This document shows, in pieces, positions 51,101 to 59,500 of a stretch of 64,000 nucleotides of DNA (the first letter of the stretch is position 1; every line of letters starts with the position of its first letter). Under the pieces are notes generated by a model. That model did no database searches. It was given only the letters and a program-made list of their open reading frames with translations, and was not told where the DNA came from. The stretch is from assembly GCA_963691655.1 (NCBI GenBank), contig OY829328.1, forward strand, positions 8,646,204 through 8,710,203. The letters are read 5' to 3'. The translations under genes and the position numbers were made by a program. This stretch comes from Toxonevra muliebris (taxonomy: Eukaryota > Arthropoda > Insecta > Diptera > Pallopteridae).

Positions 51101-51120
51101 CTGCGTTGTTTGCCAGATAA
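27169..51120 (+). CDS. Lac: Lachesin, GPI-anchored Ig-superfamily adhesion protein
   Basis: Two coding exons, 27169-27742 and 50576-51120, join to 1119 nt and 372 aa. A signal peptide (hydrophobic core FIVAMLFLSS, cleavage near A35-A37) leads into three Ig domains with cysteine pairs C62-C125, C169-C216 and C259-C315. N104 (NSS) and N152 (NST) are possible N-glycosylation sites. The tail has CPPACGQAYYGGA followed by a hydrophobic end (SFVFAGILMAALFAR), as expected for a GPI signal. The sequence is very close to Drosophila Lachesin, a homophilic adhesion protein of septate junctions needed for tracheal tube size and the blood-brain barrier. The exons split codon 192 (Asp) inside Ig domain 2. 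The splice donor is GC, not GT. M9 is a possible alternative start; M1 is kept because it has AAA before the ATG and keeps a normal signal peptide. Confidence 0.96.
27893..27911. repeat. (TATG)n microsatellite
   Basis: About four and a half TATG units near the start of the Lachesin intron; a common fly microsatellite. Confidence 0.8.
34748..34764. repeat. (GA)8 microsatellite
   Basis: Uninterrupted AG/GA dinucleotides, 17 bp, in the Lachesin intron. Confidence 0.85.
35926..35941. repeat. (CA)8 microsatellite
   Basis: Uninterrupted AC dinucleotides after TATAT, in the Lachesin intron. Confidence 0.85.
37960..38460 (-). pseudogene. Degenerate Tc1/mariner-type transposase
   Basis: Read on the minus strand with frameshifts and stops, the region gives IRKRAGLRSF and APNRND (about 38268-38368), then an ECLQERLL-like piece (about 38190-38215), a DL-ST-HYGKMALKWY block and KEANLPNYPKLRSIETFW (about 38020-38080). 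Tc1/mariner transposases carry this order: an RIRKRAGL-type segment, ECLQKRLLPF, the catalytic D in a DLASCHY block, then PKE-NPPN-PELRPIE-FW. The N-terminal end and terminal repeats were not found. It is a dead copy. Confidence 0.75.
38803..38818. repeat. Target-site duplication, left copy
   Basis: TACAGTTTAGGGACTG, repeated exactly at 39400-39415, brackets the LINE fragment. Confidence 0.9.
38819..39399 (+). mobile_element. 5'-truncated LINE, RNase H end plus zinc knuckle
   Basis: A 581-bp insertion between perfect 16-bp target duplications. Its reading frame starts within an RNase H C-terminus (DELAKQGSQLTDI...GVPLTSIKLAIKQN), has one TAA stop at about 38925, and continues as LKEVKRSWVAEHTCGITR to a cysteine/histidine cluster (CRGCGSEEEEEIVLHFMCECP), ending ESSWFSTP at 39296. 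An RNase H followed by a C-terminal zinc knuckle is typical of the Jockey/I/Loa/R1-type non-LTR elements of insects; I cannot say which clade. The 3' end is a run of AACCT units, not poly-A. It is 5'-truncated, as most LINE copies are, and the TSD and coding part are well kept, so it is fairly young. Confidence 0.88.
39381..39400. repeat. (AACCT)n tail of the LINE
   Basis: Four AACCT units end the element. The complement is AGGTT, the same as the arthropod telomere repeat TTAGG in permuted register. Confidence 0.85.
39590..39730 (-). pseudogene. Tc1-type transposase C-terminal fragment
   Basis: The minus strand reads IDEKIFNICKLFIESLPKC followed by VKMMLEGKGGLN and a stop. Tc1 transposases end in an LIESMPRR-AVI-AKGG-TKY pattern, so this is their C-terminus. 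Adjacent upstream codons (VNEVWYR) also fit but a stop and frameshift intervene. It is separate from the mariner-type remnant at 37960-38460. Confidence 0.6.
39917..39934 (+). mobile_element. Helitron 3' terminus
   Basis: A hairpin TGGGC-GAA-GCCCA followed by GCTAG and then a T. Helitrons end in a short GC-rich hairpin about 10 bp before CTRR and insert between A and T. The 5' end was not located; the element upstream is probably short or decayed. Confidence 0.65.
42460..42530. repeat. (ATT)n and (CAT)n simple repeats
   Basis: A TTA run (about 42461-42476) followed by ATCATCATCATC and GTCGTC trinucleotide stretches, in the Lachesin intron. Confidence 0.8.
43614..43926. mobile_element. Possible MITE with ACACAGTGCAACAAA ends
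   Basis: The left end ACACAGTGCAACAAAAACTTT has an inverted counterpart at the right, AAAGTTTGTTGCGCTGTGT (43908-43926), with one mismatch and a 2-bp gap. The interior has a long minus-strand ORF (44005-43715) that resembles no family I know. The target duplication is unclear. Confidence 0.5.
46160..46444. mobile_element. MITE with 32-bp TIR and internal 42-bp hairpin
   Basis: The outer inverted repeats 46160-46191 and 46413-46444 match at 31 of 32 positions (ATATCGCTGCCTTAATTTGC as the first 20). Directly inside the left one, 46187-46228 is the exact reverse complement of 46241-46282 (42 of 42), separated by a 12-bp loop GGCACGCTTTAT. About 130 bp of single-copy interior follows. There is no coding capacity. 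TA flanks both ends. Confidence 0.85.
47113..47379 (-). pseudogene. LINE endonuclease domain fragment
   Basis: The minus-strand frame reads PLNDLNVRVAKSKVI ... RESKNSVTYSTGRPLLCLVY ... GYIILNGKMGG. LINE endonucleases (exonuclease-endonuclease-phosphatase fold) have GDFNARIG ... SKD-V-N--GR-LL-LC---GL-ILNGR-GD. The GDFN motif is changed to PLNDLN and the later GSSVIDY part is missing, so this is a short, dead fragment. Confidence 0.5.
48935..49125. repeat. Diverged copy of the GGTCTGTTCCCGTA MITE
   Basis: It shares TTTCGTGCAAGA, GAAGAAGACAATTA, the CTCTC-CATC run and GGCAAGTTTT-like text, in order, with 53597-53690, and it ends AAAGTACGTAAAAAGACC, like the element's right end. The left end is not clear. 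Confidence 0.65.
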
Positions 51121-52978
51121 ATGCATAACAGCATCGAACATAGTATAGTGGCAAAACAGTTGAATAGGTTCTTTTTTTTAAGTAATAAATTCTCGTTTCA
51201 AAAAAAAAAAAAAACTTCAAAACTCGAATACGAAAAAATGACCGAATATAACCAATAACAATACAAATACACACATACATACATACACACATTCCAAAAT
51301 GCAAATAGAAATGTTTAGTTCGTTTCAATGGAGTTGATTGATAATCATTCTTCTCTCGCATACTGAGAGAATTTAACAGATACTATATTATTGGATTTTC
51401 TCACTCTGCGCAAGCTTACCATGTTTATCACCTCTTTTTGAAACGACCGTATTTATTTTTAAGTTTAAACTCGCAAAATTGTAAACTTTTTAATGGAAGT
51501 TATTTTTATTATTGTATAAAAGCGAAAACACAAACGTCCAATTTAAGTTAAGAGTTTAAGTACTTTTTTTTTTTTTGTGTACTTTTTTCTATGACCACAT
51601 GTTCTCAAGCATACACAATACACATCCAAAGAAGGATCCATGCGCACGATTCTCATACTCTAAAACGCTGTAAACGCCTTTCTGGATCCTCCATTGTATG
51701 AACACTAACGACTTTTAGGTTATTATAAACCCATTAAGTCCAATTTTTTGTAGAACATGCATTGCCAAATTTCAAATACATATTTTAATTAAATATTTAA
51801 ACAAAAAAAAGTTATGATTTTCTACTTCATGTCTGCCCCGTCCGCTTGCAAATCTTTTTTTTTTTATATATATAGTTATATGATACTTTTACATTCTTAA
51901 CATAATTTTTTATTTATTTAAAAACTTTAAATAATGAAAATAACATAATTTCTTTTGTAAAACATCACAAATCTCTATACTAAAAAAATAAAAATGTCAG
52001 CTAAAACCTTTTTAGTTTCTTTTTTAACATTTTAAAACTCGTTCAGGTTCAATAATTAGTCCATTATCCCTGGATCAAAAAATAAAAATATGTTTCAAGC
52101 TTCAAAATTTTAATTTACTTTCAAATTCTGGAATTAATTAATTATCCCTGTATAAAACAAAAATAATTGCGTTTTTCATTTACGCAATAAAAATGAACGC
52201 AAATTCGTATTCGTCAATTTTTACTAAATACTATAAAAAACTAAATATTTGAAATTTATATTTAGCATATATAAGTATATGTATGTATTTTTTAGATGCA
52301 AAACTAAATTTACAAAAATTTTACAATTAAATAAAGAAACAACGTTTTTGTATAATGTACATCAAATAGATTTTGTAAGCGTGTATTTTTAATTAATAGA
52401 TTTTTACCCATATTTAATTGGGTGTAAATAATAAAATGAAATTCCCTTAATAAAAATAAAATTAAATAAGAAAAATTAAAATTTTTTTAAATGTTTATTG
52501 GCGGTTAATTAAAATCAATATCTTAGCATTTCTAAAAATCATAGTTGAGTAAACATAGCCATGGCAGATTAAGTAGGTAATCGTATATGGGGAAAAAATC
52601 CAGTCGCAACTGTCAAACTATAAACTGAGAGGACTGAGCATAGTGGTCGAACAGCAGATAATTGTCAAATTTGCCAAATTATTTATTTTCATATTTGAAA
52701 ATTGTTAAAAATGTAAAATATAGTATGAGCAGCTTGGTTTTTAGATTTTTTCATTGTAAGTATCAAATTTTTAATCAAATTTTTGTTACTCCAATGGCTA
52801 AATTCTCCAAAACTCCAGGCGATAGCAAAAAATCGCGTCGATACCGTAAAAACAGCTAAAGGTTCCGTTAACAAATTTTAAGAATTTCAATGTATTGTTA
52901 CCTTTTTATTTTTTTGAGCAAACTAAATATAAAACATAAATGCATTATTTTTTTTTCTTACTAAAACAATTCAACAAA
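51121..52978. other. Downstream of Lachesin, no gene
   Basis: The start should be the Lachesin 3' UTR (an AATAAA lies near 51184). The remainder is AT-rich. The only peptide-like item is a short basic ORF at 52794-52859, discussed separately. Confidence 0.4.
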
Positions 52979-53824
52979 TCTATATACATAAAAATGTAAA
53001 TGTTCGTTTGTTCAAAACCGCAAGTCTTGCTTTGAAATTTTAACACAAGATTGCAATCGAATACGAGCGTGTTTTTATAAACTTAATATAATATATAATT
53101 AAAAATAAAATAGGTAAAAACATGTTTTTTAAAACAGCGCCATCAATTGGTGGCAATGGTATAAAAGAAATGAAGGCGAGAGGCGACACAATAGGTCTGT
53201 TCCCGTATTTTTTGGCTAAAGTTTGGTAAATTGAGAGTAAACAGAAAATACTATCTCAAAACATCAAATTGTACCGGCAGTTAAATTTAAAAAACAAAGT
53301 ATCTGCGGTATTTAATAAAATAAAAATTGCTAAATCTTACAAGGAAATAAATAAATATTGAAAAAATTAAACATAAATTATTTAGAAGCTCCTACATCAT
53401 CACAGGTTAAACAGATACTTGCGTCATTAATCTATGGAGAATGTAGTCCAAAATTAACACATATACAATTAATACATTTTCAAATGTCTTTTGAACATTT
53501 TCCATTTTAAATAACATTTATTTTTCTAAAAATTCTTTATTTATTTATAAATTTCAGCAAAACAGCTGATAAACACAAACATATGATTGTTTGGCACTTT
53601 TCCCCGAAGAAAAAGTGCGGGCTGTTTCGTGCAAGACGAAGAAGACAATTACTCTCCCATCTCCGCTCTCATTGGCAAGTTTTATGTGTACGGGAACGCT
53701 TTTGGGCTGTTTTGGGTAAATTTGTGCACCCGCGGTAAAGTACGGGAACGGACCTAATGAATACGTTGCTTTTCTTTTCTATTAAACCAGACAGCCACAG
53801 AAACACGTGGCCGGGTCCAGCTTA
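52979..53824 (+). mobile_element. Helitron-like element, interrupted by a MITE
   Basis: It starts with TCTATATACATAAAAATG preceded by A, followed by TGTTCGTTTGTTC. This is a familiar Helitron 5' end. The 3' end ACGTGGCCGGGTCCAGCTTA resembles Helitron ends of the GGCCGGG--CAGCTAG type, with CTAG mutated to CTTA. The host element is split by a TIR element at 53192-53756. There is no Rep/helicase, so it is non-autonomous. Confidence 0.6.
53192..53756. mobile_element. MITE, TIR AGGTCTGTTCCCGTA, nested in Helitron
   Basis: The left end AGGTCTGTTCCCGTATTTT and the reverse complement of the right end (AGGTCCGTTCCCGTACTTT) differ at two positions. It is flanked by AAT on both sides, a possible 3-bp duplication. 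Related copies lie at 48935-49125 and 57787-57900. There is no coding capacity. Confidence 0.75.
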
Positions 53825-54258
53825 AATAATAAAAAAAAATTGTTGGACATTATTCATTTCTTTTTCTTTCCATTAATTATGAAAAATGCATTTTTTACAC
53901 TGTCCCTTAGAATTTAGGAACCCACTATGGTTCCTAAGTCTACTACATACAATAAGTACTTTGAAAAGTACTTGACCTAACAATCAAAACCCTATATAAG
54001 ATTTTGCCAAAAGTTTGGTTGGGCGTTCGGTACAGCCTGTTGAAGCTGGTCGGTTTTTGGTGCTCTGAATAGTCGATACGCTGGATCCGAAATTGTGTTG
54101 CAGTGTTATTTTTCTATGCACAAAATATTCGTAGGCCAACACATAAGTGATTAATGATAAATTAAAAATTCCTACAGTAATTAATTTTTAATTTGTAATA
54201 TATTGAAAGTTTATTTATAAATTATTTGAAAACAAGATTTAAGAACATTTTAGGTATA
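53825..54258. other. Downstream of dgt5, no gene
   Basis: Short AT-rich stretch that should contain the dgt5 3' UTR; nothing else was recognised. Confidence 0.4.
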
Positions 54259-56842
54259 TTATGACTTAATCGATGTGCCTACCGTAGCCATACGATAATA
54301 CATTGTAAATTCTGCATCATAATCTGCATAGGTTTGATTGTTAAAACATTTTGTAGCAGGAATATGATTACGCAAAGGATTCTCCAAAGTGAAATTATAA
54401 ATTTTTTCCACTTTCTGCAACGTATGCTTCGTATTGATAGCGGTAACATCAATTCTGTCCAAGAGCTCTTCAATGTGCTCACGTTGTTGTTTAAGTTTTT
54501 GCTTAAACATTTGTGGATCAACTGAAAAAAAAATTAAATTCAAATGCTATAAATTTAACAGAAAATTAGCTGTGCGCAAATGAAATACCCATTATTAAAT
54601 CCAAATCCAATTTCAATTCATTTGAATGTTTGGCAATTAAATCCGCCCACATAATGCGACTGCATACTTCCTGCAATGCACCAAAGGGTGTAAGTAAAAT
54701 GCCCGGAGCCAATTGTTTGGTTGAAGATAGTTCGCATGATTCAACAATAAGTGGATTGGGTGAAAGATAAAATGCGCTGGTAATGAAATAAAAGTAGTCA
54801 GGAATTTTAATTGAAAACACAAATTCGCTTGTTGCGAACTCACCATTCCTTTGGCATATAATTGAACTTTTCTAATGGTATTTCGTTAAAAGTGAACAAT
54901 TCAGATGAATGTGGTGGCACAATGAAGCGTTCTTCAGAATTACAGCCACCGCCGACGTTGCTACTAGGCGCTGGCATCAATGTCGCATCTGCAACGCCGA
55001 AACTGCGTCGTATTGTGGTATTATTCAGCGATGTTATTGTGGAATCAAAATCCAGCTTTGTGCTGCAGAAAACAAGGTCGTTGCCGCCCAGATCGAAACT
55101 GTCACCGCCACCGCCGGCGCTGGCCATAACGGATGTGCTGCTGTTACTATTACTGATTTTTAGTTTTGTAGGTAAAAAGTTAGATTTCGTCGTGCCAGTT
55201 GTAGTTGCGCAGGATGCTTGCATATCGTCCAGCATGTGCTTCATCATATTCTTAGAATAGAGTATTTTCTCCTTAATCTGATTCAGCTGCAACACTTCGT
55301 ATTGCACGCGATTTATGGAAGCGCTTATATCGCTGTAGACTTGCTTTATAGAGCCAAGAAGTACCTGAATGAAAAGGTAAATAAATGCTAACGATTAAAT
55401 AAAAATCATTCCTTTTACCTCATGATTTTCTAATTGCTTAGCATCACTATCAATTTCTGACTTGTATTGCTCAATTTGCTGCGAGAGAAATTCATTTTGA
55501 CTTTTTGAGAAGTTGCGCAAATTATATTGTACAATATAATCAGAAATAATATCCTCGATATCTTCTTCTCCTGCGTCAGCATTGAACAGAGTCACCTTCT
55601 TTTGTAGTTCATCGACAAATGGACCATATGCATTCGCAAAATTATCTTCCAGTATAGCGCATTCGTTTCGGACTGCCAAATACTTAGCCACAATTCCAAG
55701 AAGATCAACCTTTGTTTTCATTAGTTTCAATTCGAATGGAGAGAATGGCTCCTTTGTCGGAGCAGCAGTATTAGCCGAGCCACTAAGTGAATGCGTGCCG
55801 CCGCTAGTTTCATTATCCAGATTGGATTTATTCAAGTACATGACATTTTGTAATTGGTCTTCTTTTAATCGCATGATAGCATTGAAAATTAAGAAATTCG
55901 GTACATCAGCAAAGATGCTACGCATTTTCTTCCACAATTCTTCTTTGGCATTGTGCATACTATGATCTGATTAAAAAAAATTTAAACTATCAATCAGATT
56001 TAAATACTCAGTACGAATTAATAAACTTTTTCACTTACGACTATTGTTATCAACAAAAAAATTATAGAATGCATCCAATTCCTTTAAGGCGTTCTGTACT
56101 GCGTCCATGGCCACACTATCGCTGGCATTCTTGCTGGATAATCTAACCGGCATAGTATGAATAATTTGTTCTTTATTCTGCAGCTCTTTTTTAATGAATT
56201 TATCTAATGATTCTATTTTAAATTCAAGCAAATTAACTTTGACCTGTAATGTTTCATGTTTATGCTCCAAATTGATACAGCGCAAATCTAAACGATTAGG
56301 AATATTACTTAAGGCATTGCCATTATAATGAAGTGCATACTCTTTGTTTTAATTGACGCGGCTATCGCATCATATTCCTTTTTATAGTCCTCCAAACGCG
56401 TTTCAACTTCTTCCTTTTTCTTTTGCAAATCCTTAACTTTAAGTAATGTTTGAATTTCTATTGGTAGAAAATTACGAGTTCGAACCTGCAAATGTATAAA
56501 GATGAGTAATTAACAAAAGGTATTGTATCTAGTGTTGCCCTAGTATTTTTACACTCACCGGCACTACTTGACCCTTAAGTTTTTCCATTTTTTTTATAAG
56601 AATATTTTCACGTACTTCTTGCACATCTTGACGTGGCTGCACTCGCTTTATAAGGTCACAAAATAACTCTCGCTGACGTGATTTAAAGATCCTTAAAAAA
56701 TGCAATTGGTGAAAGCTTTATCCCAAAATTTCTTTGCATATACTTACGATTTCAGTGCTTCCTCGCTGGGTATAACGTCCGGTGGGCACCCAAGTTTAGT
56801 AGCCCATGTGCGAAATGCTTCAATATCGTCTTCAAATGGCAT
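54259..56842 (-). CDS. dgt5: Augmin complex subunit Dgt5 (HAUS5), frameshifted
   Basis: Seven exons on the minus strand: 56842-56748, 56691-56559, 56485-56039, 55966-55419, 55364-54844, 54776-54589 and 54521-54259. All introns are 54-73 bp with GT...AG ends. The sum is 2195 nt, one short of 732 codons, because exon 3 changes frame near 56347-56350. With that base allowed for, the protein has 731 aa. The N-terminus, FRTWATKLGCPPDVIPSEEALKSIF and then LIKRVQPRQDVQEVRENIL, matches the HAUS5/Dgt5 N-terminal pattern. Coiled-coil stretches follow (about residues 80-200 and 300-400), then a Ser/Gly-rich linker (MASAGGGGDSFDLGGND) and a conserved C-terminus. Augmin recruits gamma-tubulin to spindle microtubules for branching nucleation, and Dgt5 is a tetramer-arm subunit. 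The product is cytoplasmic and spindle-associated. It is divergent from l(2)dtl, with 2.66 kb between start codons. Confidence 0.85.
56309..56353 (-). other. One-base frameshift in dgt5 exon 3
   Basis: The frame that enters the exon (VRTRNF...AIAASIKTK) ends at TAA (minus, 56311-56309), while the frame that leaves it (KEYALHYNGNALSNIPNRLDL) has a TAA at about 56353-56351. The only change that joins them is one extra base between these stops, most simply in the AAAA run at 56350-56347. Confidence 0.85.
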
Positions 56843-59500
56843 CTTAAAATAAATAATTAATGAAAGAAATGGAGAAAAAAGGAATGCGTATATTTTTTGT
56901 ATTTTTGCTCCAAAGTAATTTCAAGTCCCGTTTGACAAATTCAAATTCAATTTCGCTTTGTTCGTCTTGCACCATAAACACATCCATTCACAATTGTCAG
57001 ACACTGCCTGTTTCGCAAGTTAAGCTATAAACAGAACTACAGCGTATCAGCGATTTTATTAATTCGCTCGTCTCACAGAATTGCGGCGTACGACGACAAT
57101 CGGGGGTGCGATCAGTGCTGTCGCTGTCAGTTCAATTGAAGTTTTTACTTCACTTTCAAGCCTGACACTTCGTCACTTCCTCTTTCATAAAACACTTCGG
57201 TTTTCCAGTTTCAATGAAAAACAAAAATCGATAAAAAAAATCTAAGTATGCTCATTTCTGTAATATGCTCCGACTATGTTTGAATTTATATTCCATATAA
57301 AAAGTAAAAAGATACCATTTAGCATACATCCTTTAGTGCAATTTGAGATTTTTTGTGTTTATTTAAATACCTATGTAGCAACACTGTCATACAATTTATT
57401 AGAATTTGGTTGAAAATGAAGAGGTAGATGATTTAGAAGGTAAGTGGAGGATTTCATTTATAAATGATTTTATGCAAAAAGGCGACAGTTTTAAAGAATT
57501 CTGCCATTTTGCTTTTGGCGTGAAAAATTCCTTAAAACCTTATTGTGTCTGCCACACAGTAGCGCTCCACCAAGTTTTTCAGAAACTAAACACAAAACCA
57601 GATAAATTTTGAAAATATGTCATTATCTTTTTACGCCTCAAAAAACACTCCACTTTTTTTAAAAGTCACTTCGATTTTTTAAGAATTTCACTTCACAAAA
57701 AAATTTCAAAACGACAGCCCTAGGTGCGATTCTATAACTCGTTTGTGACAATTTTCGGATCGCTAAGTGCATTATTATGCAGACGATAGGTCTGTTCACG
57801 TACAAAAAATTTTAATAGTTTTCACTAGAAAAGTGTTCACGTACTCGAAAAACTTTCAGCGAGGGAGAAAAACGAGAGCGTAAGAATATGAGAGAAAAAA
57901 GGTCGTTGAAAGTTTCTGAAGTTAACGCCATATCTATATGAATCACGTGTTTCCAGTAGAAGTATCTCAAAACCATAATGTATAGGCGAAAAACTCATGC
58001 TGAATAGTGTAAACTGTATGTGGTATCACAATGGGCCGTTCTGGCCTGAATGTGTTCCTCGACAGCCACTTAAAAAGAAGCATAATTTGTCTCTTTAAAC
58101 GAGTATTCGATACAAGTACATGTTGGATACTTTTTTCCGATATTTTTGGTAGCATCGATACTTTTATGCAATACAAGTAATGAGTAAAAGTGTCGATACT
58201 ACGTGGGTATCGAATCAACACTATGTGCCATATGAATTTAATAAATTACTCTTTAAATTAATTAAATTCAATTATAAACTGTACGCGCTAAAAATTAACT
58301 GTCAAAACAACGGATCAGCTGTTTAGTTGAAAGTTTTTAATAGTTTTTTGTTCAAGTACTTTTTCTGATAGTTTCTTTTTGTGTAAATTTTTTTCTCAAT
58401 ATTTCTTGTGTTGTGTTTTTACAACTTCTGAGGCTGCGATAAAGTCGCGTCTGTGCGAGCATACCTTAAAAATCAACAACTACGTCATCAAAAAACATTT
58501 AATTTTAATTAGTCTGTAAGAACTGTATACTATAAATAAATGTCAGTTAAAAGTATATATGCAATTAAACACTAATGTTTACACATCCGCGATCACGAGG
58601 GCCGCCATTCATTTTAGTTTTTATTTTATAGGTGCTAACTCTGCGTATGCGTATGAGAGTATGTTTTAACTGTGCCAAAACTGAGAAATTCTCTATGTGA
58701 CGTAGGCGTCCAGACAGACACTAAATTTCTAGCAATTTGCTTGCTCCGCTCTACTTTGATATCTTTCACATTTGACTGAAACGTCAAGTTATTGTCAGCT
58801 TGTGTCAAATTACAGTATCATTTATTGTCATCGAAAAATGCTCGCCAGTGACTCTGCCGATGAAAAAAGTGTGAGTATATTAGTCTTGTCATGCCAGCCT
58901 TGACAGGTGTAAATGCAGGGTAAGCGTATTATATTTTAAAATTTGAATAAGCTTCTGTAGAGTTTAAAATAATCTATTCGTTCGCTAACTATAACCGAAG
59001 CAAATTTCTCAGACCAGATAAAATTAAATAACAAACACTCTCCTCTTGGGGTCATATTCATAATTCTTCGGCGTGCAAACTCAAAAATCGGTGAGTAAAA
59101 TCGCAATATTAACTTATATTACATTAAATACAGCTTAATTATTGGAATAATTTCCATCTCGGGCAAGCTTTTCCGGCACGTTAATATTTATAAATTAAAT
59201 AAAAACACGTTAAAATTATTTCATTTTTACTTCATAGCTAGTTTTTGAATCATATTCCGAAATAAAACGCCGACACAAATCTCTAGCGCTGCCACTGATT
59301 ATTTCAGTGACCACGAATTGAATGCTCACCAGTGTCTAGTGAACACAACCACAAACAATAATTTGACAATTGCGCGCAAACGTAAATTAAAGTTTCGATC
59401 GTAGATAAACGGCCCAGGAGATGTTGAAAAACCACTGCCTAAAATAAAATTAAAAGACTGGAACAATTTATTTAAACAATTATATTTAAATTACAATAAA
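56843..59500. other. Divergent promoter region dgt5 / l(2)dtl
   Basis: 2.66 kb with no exon accepted. Bases 56843-57200 are less AT-rich and should hold the dgt5 5' UTR and promoter. A MITE end lies at 57787-57900. Confidence 0.5.
57787..57900. repeat. End of a GGTCTGTTCMCGTA MITE copy
   Basis: It begins AGGTCTGTTCACGTAC, like the left end at 53192, and has a second GTTCACGTACTCG within 60 bp. The reverse complement of the following GCGAGGGAGAAAAACGAGAGCG resembles the CTCTCTTGCAAG region of the copy at 48935. Only one terminus could be placed. Confidence 0.5.

Noticed and set aside
54862..55260. 132-codon plus-strand ORF
   Set aside because: It is the antisense shadow of dgt5 exon 5.
56309..56341. 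Micro-intron GTATGC...TTAAG as the explanation of the dgt5 frame break
   Set aside because: It would be only 33 bp and joining it gives a stop after seven codons.
58838..58870. Short ATG-led exon MLASDSADEKS followed by a good donor GTGAGT
   Set aside because: It could not be joined in frame to any downstream exon, and l(2)dtl begins cleanly at 59501.
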